A DNA stretch of 64,000 nt, from assembly GCA_930367215.1 (NCBI GenBank), contig OV884059.1, positions 23,646,945-23,710,944 on the forward strand, written 5' to 3'. The translations under genes were made by a program, and so were the position numbers. The notes beneath the pieces were generated by a model that saw only the letters and a program-made list of their open reading frames with translations, was not told the origin of the DNA and did no database searches. The stretch is from Pollenia angustigena. Taxonomy: Eukaryota > Arthropoda > Insecta > Diptera > Polleniidae. This document shows, piece after piece, positions 33,300 through 44,229 of the stretch. How positions within the stretch are numbered: position 1 is the stretch's first letter; the number at the start of each line of letters is the position of its first letter.

Positions 33300-33440
33300 T
33301 CGGTTCACACTATGAAAGTTTTCTTTCAGAAAGTCTGAGTTTATTGGTGAGAGGGGAAGACAACATGCTATTCTTCTCTTTCCTTTCTTACTACATAATA
33401 AACTTAAATTTTTTGAGAGAAAACTTTCACTGTGTGAACC
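33300..33440. mobile_element. Hairpin MITE (GGTTCACAC family, variant with TTTCTTTC arms)
   Basis: GGTTCACACTATGAAAGTTT ... AAACTTTCACTGTGTGAACC arms around a core with GAGAGGGGAAGA ... TCTTCTCTTTCC. Related to 34452-34593, 38135-38276 and 59237-59351. Confidence 0.65.
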
Positions 33441-33441
33441 T

Positions 33442-33900
33442 GTACCCATGTTCTGTAACTTTAGTGAGAACTTTTCGCATCGAAAAGATGTGAAACAAAA
33501 TATTCCATCGTTTCTCGAAATGTGAGAAAAAAGTGTGTCTGTAACTCATGTCGAAAACTATCAAAAGAGATTACGAAGCCGATACGACATTGCAGACTTT
33601 CAGAACGCCAGTCAAACATGTCGTTGACGGCGACCAAAATTTTTTCTCGCTCCATTTTTATTCGTGAGTTTATTTGACAGTTCAAAGCGCGAACTTTTCT
33701 CGAAAAAATGTAACAGACACACTTTTTCTGTAAATTGGCGAGTAATTTCCTTACGTGACAGCTATTACTCGCAAAAGAAAAGTTACAGACACAGTTTAGT
33801 GAGAAAAACAGATGTTTGTTTTAATGTATGGCATTTTTGTTTCATTTTACACATTTCAGTCGAAAAGTTTCTCGAAGCGAGAGTTACAGAACATGGGCAC
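33442..33900. mobile_element. Non-autonomous TIR element, copy 1 (GTACCCATGTT family)
   Basis: GTACCCATGTTCTGTAACTT ... GAGTTACAGAACATGGGCAC. Subterminal TCTGTAAC words occur in both halves (about 33537 and 33790). Two other copies are at 51855-52755 and 54850-55551. The frame at 33664-33909 recurs in the other copies only because the repeat does. Confidence 0.75.
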
Positions 33901-33929
33901 TGGACTTGATTTTTCATTTCGTGCTAAAT

Positions 33930-35405
33930 AAAGTGTGGTCCAACCAAAACGCACGATGTTAATTGTTAAAAAAAACAAAAAGTTTTCAGAGAATTATCTT
34001 GATTTTTTTTTATTATTATAATATAAGGATCTAAGACAATTTTGTGTGAAACAAAATATCGGCTAAATGTTCGCCGCAGCTTTGTTGGCGTACGTACCTC
34101 TATCTCATGTTCCACATTTTTAATGACTTTGGGACATAATTAACGTTCAATGTCGTTATTATGGCAAATAATATCATCCTTTAGCTCTTGAATTGTTCCT
34201 GGCTTATTGACGTACACTTTTTCTTTTTAATATCCCTAAAGAAAGAAGTCCAACGGTGTCAAACCACATGATCGTGGCGGAAATTTAACAGCGCCACGAC
34301 GTAAGATAACACGAGCATTGAATTTCTCGCGCGAAAGAGTCATTGTTTCGTTGGCTGTGTGGCAAATGGAACCACATATCCTTCAGGTTCATATCCTCAA
34401 TTTCTGGTCACAAGAAGTCCGTTATCATCATGCGATAGCGAACACCATTTAGTGCCGGTTCACACACGTCAAGTTTGACTCGTCAAGTCTTGAACATTTA
34501 GGAGAGAAGGGAAAAGAGAATGCCATTTCTTTTCCCCTCTCTCCTAAATGTTCAAGACTTGAGGAGTCAAACTTGACGTGTGTGAACCGGCACTAACAGT
34601 TACTGCTTGGGCGACCTAATTTTCGAAGAAGTACGGCCCGATGGCGTCGCCAGCCCAGAACGAACAGGGTGAGCATTAGGGCTTAAACTTTTTCACACTT
34701 TTTGCGAATATCAAAAACGGCCTAGTTTAGTCATGTAGAACATTAAAAGTTATTAATAAAAAATATGATAATTTTTTCGGATTGTTAAAAAAGTTCACGC
34801 AGGGATCGGGTTGAAGTTTGAAAACAAACATTTTTATATCACGGAAATTTTAAAAAATATACACCTGATATTTGTATATATTCCTATACGTATCACCTGT
34901 ATGCTTTTTTGGAATTTATTCACTGCTTTAGATTTAAAAATTTTCCTACGGTTTGCATTCATCGCGGTTCAAAATTTCTTGGAAGGTTTTAGAAATTTGC
35001 TTCCCTGCGTGAGGGTTTTTTTTCGCAAAACGACGGGAGACAGGTGTTTTCATTACTAAAACATTCTTGGCCACTCCTTGGTACTATGGTTTTAGCCCTA
35101 GTGAGCATGCACAGGTGTTTTCACATTTCCTACAGACCCAGCTTGCTGAAATCTGCTGACAATTCTACCGATTGTGGACACATTTGGTCGATTATGCTGA
35201 CCAACAAAATCACGAAGTGCATTAAAAGCATTTTGATTTGAACGCCCATTTTCGTAAAAGTTTAAAAAATCTTAACACGCTGCTCAATTGTGTACCTCTC
35301 CATAGTTGAATTCGTCAAATACTGAAACAAAGAAATGTCAAATTAAGTTGGAGAACAAACTTGACGTTAAGGTGTGACGCACATTAAACATCGTGCATTA
35401 TGAAC
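33930..35405 (-). pseudogene. Mariner (DD41D group) relic carrying a palindromic MITE
   Basis: Inverse ends share GCACGATGTTWAAT (33950 and 35388 regions). The minus strand keeps transposase pieces: PPRSCGLTPLDFF-like (about 34240-34290), VNKPGTIQELKDDIICHNND (about 34160-34220). The same family appears at the right edge of the window. A MITE interrupts it at 34452-34593. Confidence 0.65.
34452..34593. mobile_element. Near-perfect palindromic MITE, 142 bp (GTGCCGGTTCACAC family)
   Basis: GTGCCGGTTCACACACGTCA ... TGACGTGTGTGAACCGGCAC; almost every base pairs, ending in a TAGGAGAGA...TCTCTCCTA core. Inserted into the coding part of a dead mariner. Confidence 0.9.
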
Positions 35406-36630
35406 CATCTTTACATTGTTTACCTTTCAGGCGTTTGTTCACCCTTCGTCCTCAATCTTTTGTTTCATGAAATATTTCTGTGCGACATGTCGCATAGTGT
35501 GAAAGAGGTCTTAAACTCAGAACAGTTTTAAACGAAAAATATGCACTAATTTTAAAATCGTTTTGGTTTGATTGATACCATTTTGTACTTTCAATATTGC
35601 CAGACTTTGAGGGAATCGAACCCCCTAATCTTTGCATGTTTGAATTCTTTGTTAAACTAATTTCAATTTTCATTTCTATTCATATTTCAACAGTTTTGCT
35701 TCGTTAAGTCGATAATTTAATTTGAAAAATTATGTTATTTTAATTAACATTTTTAAAACCAAACATGATTTCATACAATAAATTTGGCAACTCTTTAGAT
35801 TCATATTTCCACATTGCATGTTTTTAGCTGATTACTAAATATAATAAAATGCTAATAAAGCAAAAAATTAAAAAAAATATTAAAAAAATATATAACAGAC
35901 ATTAAAGAAATATTAGGCAAACAAATTAAAAAAAAATAATATTTTTAAAAGTAAAATTATAAGAAAAACGAAAAACTAATTTGTTAACAAATCATTTAAA
36001 TGATTTTGATTGTCATCTGAATAATGTGAAAATAACATGCGTCCGAATCATTCAAATAATGTTTCGTTAATTGTAGATAAACTATTTTTTGTTTTATTAT
36101 TTATGGTGGCATCTGTTAATGTTGCAACTTTTTGAAGACCCGGTGATCATCAATTGTTAATGCAACACATGTTTTTACTTTTTTTTTATTGACCAAACAA
36201 AGAAAAATTTGTTCATATGAAAATGGTACTTTCACTAACAAAAAAAAAAAAAAAAAAAAAATAGGAAAACATCGACAACACGAGCTCAAGTCTTACAACA
36301 AAGCTCCTAAACTTAATGAATTTTCTGTTAGCTAACAATTGGGAAAAACATAAGGTGGTCAGTTAAGTGGACAACAAAAAAAAAAAAAAAAAAATAAAAA
36401 ATTGTAAATAAATTATTAATTGTGGAACAACTAACAAACTGACATATAAATAAATGAATGAAATTAATTTTTATTTTAAGTCTTTTGGTCATAGAAAAAA
36501 TCCTTTTTGGTGTAGCTTTTTTGAAAAGGAAACTCATTAAAATTACTTTCAAGCAGCATTTAAAAAATAAATAAAACAAGGCATATGCGAGATAAATCCT
36601 TTAAATATGGTGGTTGAAATAAAACAAGGA
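35406..36630. other. Non-coding AT-rich spacer
   Basis: Contains an isolated B-box word in reverse (GGTTCGATTCC, 35612-35622) and long A runs (36240-36262, 36376-36393). No gene recognised. Confidence 0.3.
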
Positions 36631-37079
36631 TGGGTCAATAAGTCCGTGACTTTTTTAAATTTCCCGCTCTTAACTGAAAGTGCAACACTGCTCCTGCAGA
36701 CGCCAGTTGACTCCTGTCAAAATTTTATTTAGCTGCATACTTTAGTTTGTGTTGGACAGCCAATGATAACCGACTGCGTCGTGATTTGAAAAGAAAATTA
36801 AGAAAAAATTTTAATTTCTAGTGCTCACTAAGCATTTTATAGCAAAAACCCATGAAATATCCGCCCTATTCTCCGGATTTTTACCCTAGTGACTCTCTCT
36901 TGTTTCCAAACCTTAAGAAATGGCTCGTCGAAAAAAGAGTTTATTTCCAACCATTAATTCATCTCACAAACAAACAACTATTTTAATGGACGGGCAATTC
37001 TCAAGCAGCCTAGGTTCGATCCCTGGCAGAGGACGAAAATTTTCATCATGGTTTTCGAGTTTTAAAAGTTAAGTGGCTT

Positions 37080-37600
37080 CAATCTCCCTCCGAACAATCT
37101 ATCCAACCATGATCTACCCTCCCCCTGGAAAAGCGGATAACATCAGGCAGCTGCCACCACCTGGGAAAAAGGTTAGCAAGGTTCCCCACCACTATATCAT
37201 CTGAATGCAGTTCACAGGGAGTCGGTGGAGAGTGCAATGAACAGCCACCGAGACAATATCGTATTAGGAGGTCGTCCACCACCAGTTGCAAACGAAGAGC
37301 GGGACTTACCACGACGGACGAGGGTGACATTGGCACAATTGAGATCGGGATGGTGCGCACGTCTAAACTCGTACTGGTCAAGAATAAATAGCACCATCCT
37401 TGACCTTTGCCCTGCATGTGGAATAGGCCCACACGACGTACGACACTTATTCAACTGCAGTGCAAACCCAAGCCAGCTAGAAGCAAAGTCCCGTCCACAT
37501 GAGGTAGCACAGCTACTGGACCTTGATTTAGCTGAGTTGGATGGACAGAGCGAAGAAGAAGAAGGAGAAGAATAGAAAAATAAATTTTAAACATGCTTGT
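37080..37600 (+). pseudogene. Jockey-like LINE ORF2 C-terminus
   Basis: Frame 37225-37575 encodes RRTRVTLAQLRSGWCARLNS, then DLCPACGIGPHDVRHLFNC, a CCHC zinc knuckle (C-x2-C ... H-x4-C) typical of the end of Jockey-clade reverse-transcriptase polyproteins, and an acidic tail. It is a 5'-truncated insertion, as expected of target-primed reverse transcription. Confidence 0.8.
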
Positions 37601-38134
37601 TTTTCAGGTCGAGCTGTTACAACAACAACCACTATATCAAAATACACGGATGGCGTTGTTTCTAGGCCAAACATCTACTTAGCTGGAACAGCAACTGATT
37701 AATGAAACGGATACAATGCAAAATAACAATAGACCGATCGATAATCCAAGAAGTAGGGCAGTGCAATTTTACAGTCTTACCTGCTATATCAGACCAATCA
37801 TCTACTTAGCTCTTACAACAAGCGATAAACGAAACTGATACAAAGCAAAATAAAAATAGAATGATCGATACTTTAAGAACCAGGACAGTGCAATCTTACC
37901 TGTTACATCAGACCAATCATCTACTTACCTCTTACAACAAGCGATAAACGAGACTGATAGAAGACGAAATAACAATACTGAATAGATCGATACTCCAAGA
38001 ACAAGCCAGTGAAATCTGACATTGGAAGACACGAAAACAACTGCAACAAATCGTGTTAACTGGATTTGCTTTCTGGAAGCCATATGCTCTTAACATAGCA
38101 GCCACACGATCAAGTTTTGCCTTTCAATTCCTTT

Positions 38135-38276
38135 GTGCCGGTTCACACACGTCAAGTTTGACTCGTCCAGTCTTGAGTTTTTAGGAGAGAGGGGAAATGA
38201 AATGGCATTCTCTTTTCCCTTCTCTCCTAAAAACTCTAGACTCGACGAGTCAAACTTGACGTGTGTGAACCGGCAC
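38135..38276. mobile_element. Near-perfect palindromic MITE, 142 bp, copy 2
   Basis: Same arms as 34452-34593; flanked by TTT on both sides (38132-38134, 38277-38279). Core GGAGAGAGGGGAAATGAAAT ... TTTTCCCTTCTCTCC. Confidence 0.9.
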
Positions 38277-38777
38277 TTTCAATTTGCAATACTCTCTCAC
38301 TTTTTTACTAACACACTTACACTTTTCAAATTGACCACGAGATGGCTTTCAATTTCACCTTTCCATTTGTTTGGCGATTTTTCTTTCAATTTAACAGCTG
38401 AGTTCAAGTTTGTCTGTATAAATTGTGTTGTTGTTGAAATCTTGTAAGTAAATTGTTTACAAATTGAGTACAGCCTACGTCACAGCTTTCAATTTATGCA
38501 AATTTTGACAAGCACTATAAGTAAAAGACTATCAAGAACAACTTCAACGTGTGGCTGCAAGGTAAAGGAAGTAATGGAAAAAAATTTGAAGAAACGTTGG
38601 ACAAAGTGCTCACAGATTAAAGGAGGCTAAGTTGAATAATAAATTGATCGTAATCCAAAAACCAGTATTTCATTAAAAAAGTCATGGACTTATTTGCTCC
38701 CTCTTCAGGTTCCCCGCAGAAACCCAACATTTTAAACACTTTATCTATCCTGATACATTGAAGTTATTACCTCCTTA

Positions 38778-39287
38778 AGCCTAGTACTCTGTTAAAATTT
38801 GTGAAAAATGTTGAACAACATTAATTATTTCACACGAAAATTTTGACATGTATCAATGTTACCTATCATGCGAGTTTGTATAATTTGACGATTTTATTCC
38901 TACAAAGTATGCGACATTGTCTTGCGTATGTAAACAAACCCCACATGTATTTTACTAAAAATAATTTTTTTTAATAAACAATTTAATAAAAAAGAATGTA
39001 AATATGGATAAGAAACTGTTACCGGTTGTGTAATTTTAATTTTTTATTTCTTATTTAATAATCAGTTTTTACTTTTTTGCTTTTGCTTAGAATTCCACGC
39101 GAAATAAGTGCAGCTTACTTTATTTCGCAGTTGTAAAAAAATGTTGCCAGAAATATTTCGGAAATTTTTTTACAAAATGAACAGAGTACAACTCTTTCAA
39201 CATTATTCCATAGATATTCCGCACAAGTTTTTTTCATATGCGTTTTGCCAGCATTTCACGTGAAATGTTGAACAGAGTACCAGGCTT
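38778..39287. mobile_element. TIR element with CCTAGTACTCTGTT ends
   Basis: AAGCCTAGTACTCTGTT at the left and AACAGAGTACCAGGCTT at the right; arms also share AATGTTGAACA / CATTTCACGTGAAAT patterns. Non-coding, about 510 bp. Confidence 0.6.
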
Positions 39288-39289
39288 TA

Positions 39290-41400
39290 GATTACAAAGG
39301 TATTTAACTAACATCAAACACCAAACTAGTTATTAAAAGTCCGCAACAATCTCAAACACTTCACGATTGTTTAACCGGATATATTCCCCCGAAATTTGCT
39401 TATGCGTCATTAGTTGGTCTAAAATTTACTGATCGTTATAGTTTGAAGCTGACTAGAGATCAGTCTGGTTTCACGTTAATCTGTACACATAATGAAAAAA
39501 CTCGTAAAAAATTTAGGTTTTTTCTTCTCACTTTAGTACGAGTCGTTCTCAAATTGTAAGCACGAATATCACTTAAAAGTAATTAAACAAAATTAGAGAA
39601 CTTTCGAAAATAATAAGCAATAATTCCCATATTCTATTTGCTAAAATTATTTAGTAAAATACATCAAATTTTCAAAGTAGAATGATTACGGAAACCATAT
39701 TGGTCGTGCTGCTGGTGTCCTATAATTGAGAATCTTCTGTAAACAAAGGTGAAAAAACATGCGTAACGAGTAAGTTAAATAATAATATTCTCTCTGGTTC
39801 TGTGGGGTAATTGTTTAGGTTAGAATCAATCTAATCTCACTTTCGGATTATTTCAGGTACGAATCGAAATTAAACCGTCTTAGAAATTCTTGAATCAAGC
39901 ACAGTTTGAGATTAATTTTATCTCACTTTTAATTAAGTCAATCCTTTTTTCGGATTATTTTAAGTACGAATTCGGGATTAAATATGGACAAGTTAAGTAT
40001 GTCGCACTTGAATAATCCGTACTTGAATCAAGAATTCTGTACTTGATTAAAGGAAAATAGAAAACTCAGAAATTTTAAATCACTATTTTTAAAACTACTA
40101 ATCAATTTGTTTTTCCTTAAAACTGAATTGACAACCAACGTTTTTTTTTTCTTCTATATTTTTATTAATTTGTTGGTGCTCTAAAGTAAGTTTTAAATTT
40201 TAGATTGTTCTTAAATGTTAACCTCAATTCCATGTTAAATACATCACAATCATTGTTAACTTTCTTTGAATTGGGACACCAAACTGTTACTTACAAAACA
40301 TCATTTTGATTTGTTTTGACTTTTAAATGTTTGTTGATGATGGTTTGATAACTTTCCATGCAACACCCTTGTGTTGGTTGGTTGCCAACATTTAACGGTT
40401 GTAAATAATGCCATTACTGCTGGTCTTTTGTTTTCAGTTTTTAATTTTTTTTTTTTTAATAAAATTCGTTTTCTAATGTCGTGCTTGCAATTAATTTTGA
40501 AAATACGAAAACATAAAACCTTAAATTTAGCTTCCGTTCTTGCTGCAACCAGTAAAACACAACATAATACTTACGACGCGTCGTTTTAGTTAATACAACA
40601 TGATCATCATCAACATGCAAGTACTAAATCTAAAAGTTGTAAACATGATTTTAAAACTTTCGGTTTCAATTCGAAATTGAGGTGTTGTTGTTGTTGTGTT
40701 TATTGTGTAGATTTTGTTGAAGTTAAAGTGTAGTTGATTATTTGTTTTATTTTGTAAAGAAACAAACTAAAAAAAAAAATAAACACAAAAAGCTGATGGT
40801 TTTGATTTTGTTTGCATTGCCGTTATTTGCTGCTGTACAAATAACAATTGTTCAAGTACAGTCATACTAATCAAATATTTGATGAAAAAAACCCAAACCA
40901 CAACCGCTATTTTTTCAATTAGAGTTTTTTTCTTACATTAAGTAAAGTTTAATGTTCAAACTGAGTTTGATTAAATTTCTTAAAATATTGGTGTTGTCTG
41001 CTTGGATTTTTTTTTATTTAATTTAATGCTGGCTGGTGTCAGTGGCAAATTGTTGATGGTGGCAAAGATGTTTTTTATTTGATTATTTTTTAAATTTGTA
41101 GTATTTTATTTTATTTGTTGAGTTATTTTCCTGTAAAAAACACATGCCGTTTTAATTAACTTTGAATTATTGTGGTTTGTAATGGCAGAGGCTTTAAATC
41201 ATATAATTTATGTTTAAATTCAAATTTACAAAATAATTTCGAAATTACATGATTTTTTTAAATAGAAATAAATTTGGAAGATATTTTTGTTACTTCAAGT
41301 TCCATCATTTAAATTTATCTTTTAACAGAATTTAAGAAATTTTAAAGTTGCTGTAGCCTAAAATACTTTTAAGGGTTCTGTGCACGGTTAAGCATTTCTC
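39290..41400. other. AT-rich non-coding stretch
   Basis: Some GATTAAA/GTACTTGA repetition at 39830-40050; otherwise nothing recognised. Confidence 0.3.
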
Positions 41401-41444
41401 ACCAAGCGCAACGGTAGGTTAGTGAAAATATGCTTGTGTGTATG

Positions 41445-41525
41445 ACACCGACGATGCTGAATAGAAAATCAAATAAAAATATGACGGCGAATATTACGTC
41501 CAGCCCACGTAAACGGGTGAATTCG
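41445..41525 (+). repeat. 110-bp dispersed repeat, copy 2
   Basis: ACCGACGATGCTGAATAGAA ... GACGGCGAATATTACGTCCA, matching 19608-19690. Confidence 0.65.
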
Positions 41526-42015
41526 GCAAGCATTTTGACTGTGTACAGACCCCTTTTCAAAAATTCCCTAAAAGAGAAGGGCTGTCTAAAATTCAAGCCC
41601 GAGATTTCCACAAACTTTTGATGCAACAGGATGGCATTGCTTGTAATACGGGGGCTTAATTAAGGCATTCGAAATCGACCGAATTTTCCATTTAAATTGT
41701 ATTGCAATTTTGATCGATATGGAATGCCTAATTTGGCCCCAGCAAGTGAAAAACATTCTGAGTCTAGAGGAAACCCCCTTTGCTTTGCACTCTCGGTAAA
41801 TATATATGCCTGTTTGGGGGTTAAAAATGGCAGATTTCCAATAGATTAAGGCTGATTTTGTACCACAAAAGTCAGTAGCTTTCAAAATGGGCCCTAATGC
41901 TCATAGATTTACCCCCTTATGCAAAAAAAAAATTAAACTTCACATTAATGAACCAACATATAAAAATGCATACACTTTTGCTGGGCTTAATGTGTTGGTT
42001 AACTAATGTGAACTT

Positions 42016-42735
42016 TAATTATACCCACACCACAATAGTGTAGAGGGTATTATGCATTTGTGCTGTTGTGTGTAACGCCTTAAAATATTGGTCCTAGACC
42101 CACCTTAAAGTATACCGATCGTCTTAGAATCACTTTCTGAGTCGAACTAACGATGTCCGTCCGGCTGGCAGGCTGGCTGGCTGTCCATGTAAACTTGTGC
42201 GCAAAGTACAGGTCGCAATTTTGGAGATAATTTGATGAAATTTGGGTCGTAGGTTCTTATTGGCACAAGGACCAAGCCTATTGAAAATGGGCCGAATCGT
42301 AGGACCACGAGGGAAGATAGGGGGAAATTTCTTCCTCTTAGAAACTATCAAACCGATTTCAATGAATTTTAAATCATAGATAAAACCATATCGTTATGGA
42401 CACAAAATGTATGCATTTTTAAAAATATAGGACCACGAGGGGAGTTAGGGGCAATTTCTGCCTCTCAAACCGATTTTAATGAAATTTAAAACATAGATAG
42501 ATCCATATCTATATGGACACATTAGCTATACAGTTTTTCAAAAATAGGACCACAAGGGGAGGAAGGGGGCAATTTCTGCCTCTCACAAACTTTCAAACCG
42601 ATTTTCACGAAGTTTATAAGCATAGATAAATCTATATTTATATGGACACATAAGCATGATGTGTTTTTAAATACTGTGGTGCAGGGTATCATATGGTCGG
42701 GCTTGACCGACTATACTTTCTTACTTGTTTTTTTT
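42016..42735 (+). mobile_element. mini-me-like dipteran retroelement
   Basis: Opens ATACCCACACCACAATAGTG, contains GTCCGTCCGG-CTGG repeats (42154-42186) and CAAAGTACAGGTCGCAATTT, and three diverged repeats of TAGGACCACGAGG...AATTTCTGCCTCT (42298-42600), closing with GTCGGGCTTGACCGACTATA. Layout resembles dipteran mini-me elements. Confidence 0.5.
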
Positions 42736-42928
42736 TGCTTAAGGGTATAATTTTTGTTTCTAAATAATCGAATACTGACATTCAAAATAAAAATTGTTCT
42801 GTGAAAAGCTCTTCTATCATAAATTCAGTGTCAATGCTAAAGTAAATACCGATTATTTTTGCTAAAATAAAAAAAAATTGTGTGCACAAATATTTTTTAC
42901 TACCTAGCTTAACCCGTTGCGCTTACTG

Positions 42929-43680
42929 CTTTAACCACGTTTGAAAACTCTCCCCTTAATAGTTTTTTAGTTGAGAGTTATTTAATATATGCATCCTATG
43001 GGAGGTATTTCCCTCCTACGCCGACACGCTTTATTTTTATTTTCAAAAGTCTAGCATACCATAAGAGTGACTCATACAAAGTTTGAACATTCTCACTATA
43101 ACAGCTCTTAAGATATGCGATATTAAACATTGTCGTCCTATGGTGGGTACCACTTCCCCCGCTGCTATTTTATTTTAACTTTGGGGCTCAGAAGATCCAA
43201 CAAAATGCGTCCAGCGGCTCTTATTAATATTTCTATCTATGGGGGGTACTGCTCCTCCTCTGTCTACCCCGCCCATTTCTATATAGTTTACCATAAAAGT
43301 AGCTTTAACCACGTTTGAAGACTCTCCCTTCTATGGTTCTTCAGTTGAGCGATATTTTATATATGCATCCTATGGGAGGTATTTCCCCCCTTGCACCTAC
43401 CCGCTTTACTTTTATTTCCAAAAGTGTAGTATACCATAAGAGTGACTTCTACAAAGTTTAAACATTCTCACTATTACAGTTCTTAAGATATGCGGTATTA
43501 AACACTGGCGTCCTATGGGGGTACCACTTCACCTGCTGCTTTTTTATTTAAATTTTGGTACTCAGAAGATCCTTCTACCAAAAGTTCAACAAAATGAGTG
43601 CAGCGGCTCTTAAGATATGCGATACTTAATATTGGCATACTGTGGGGGGTACCAATTCCCCTGCCCCTTTCGAAAAAATA
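42929..43680 (+). repeat. Tandem repeat, period 374 bp, two units
   Basis: CTTTAACCACGTTTGAA starts at 42929 and 43303; both units contain GCATCCTATGGGAGGTATTT, ACCATAAGAGTGACT and CTTAAGATATGCG in the same order. Confidence 0.8.
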
Positions 43681-43989
43681 AGTAGTCTATTTTATTTTTA
43701 GGGCTGGCGTGATGTTACTGTAAAAATTTCAAGCAAATCGGTTCAGTAGTTTAGGAGTCAAAATACGAGTTTGTTATTAATTTACAAAGTATGTATACGT
43801 ATACTTGGAGTTGCCATATACATATAAGAAAAGTGAATATTATATGGCAATCTCGAATCTAAACCTTACGACAAAAGTTAAAAGTAGAACGTTCCTCTCT
43901 TTACCTTATCCTTCACTTTTAGATTAAAGGGAACTTGTGATAATTAAAAACCCATTATCTGTTCGATAACTTCCTACATTCAGCTATCG

Positions 43990-44225
43990 TTTAGTCGTGA
44001 ACACGGGCCTAAAGATGTCAAATCACAAGATCTTGGTGGCCAATTCACTCCTCCTCTACGAGAAATAATGCGATTTTAGAACTTTTTTTTTCAAAAGATC
44101 AAACGTTTCTCTTGCTGTGTGGCCAATGACACCACCCTGTTGGGATCACATATTCCCTATATCGAAATCACCAATTTTCCGCCGCAAAAGCTTCCATTGA
44201 CCGATGATACCTTAAATTTGGACAC
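43990..44225 (-). pseudogene. Mariner (DD41D-group) fragment
   Basis: The minus strand reads QQGGVIGHTARETFDLL and then [14 protein letters not shown], the catalytic region seen in the other mariners of this window; frameshifted and short. Confidence 0.6.
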
Positions 44226-44229
44226 CCTT

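Larger units (their letters stand above)
36632..38697 (+). pseudogene. DD34D-type mariner relic, interrupted by other elements
   Basis: TIR-like ends GGGTCAATAAGTCCGTGACT and AAGTCATGGACTTATTTGCT are inverted. Transposase remains near 36850-36960 read YPPYSPDFYPSDSLLFPNLK and KWLVEKRVYF, the conserved mariner C-terminal block. A LINE fragment (37080-37600) and a palindromic MITE (38135-38276) lie between the TIRs. Confidence 0.7.

Noticed and set aside
33664..33909. 81-aa frame with relatives at 52568 and 55291
   Set aside because: Recurs only because the three copies of one non-coding element share it; frame and stops differ between copies.
37079..37454. Minus-strand frames of 80-117 aa
   Set aside because: Antisense of the LINE ORF2 fragment.
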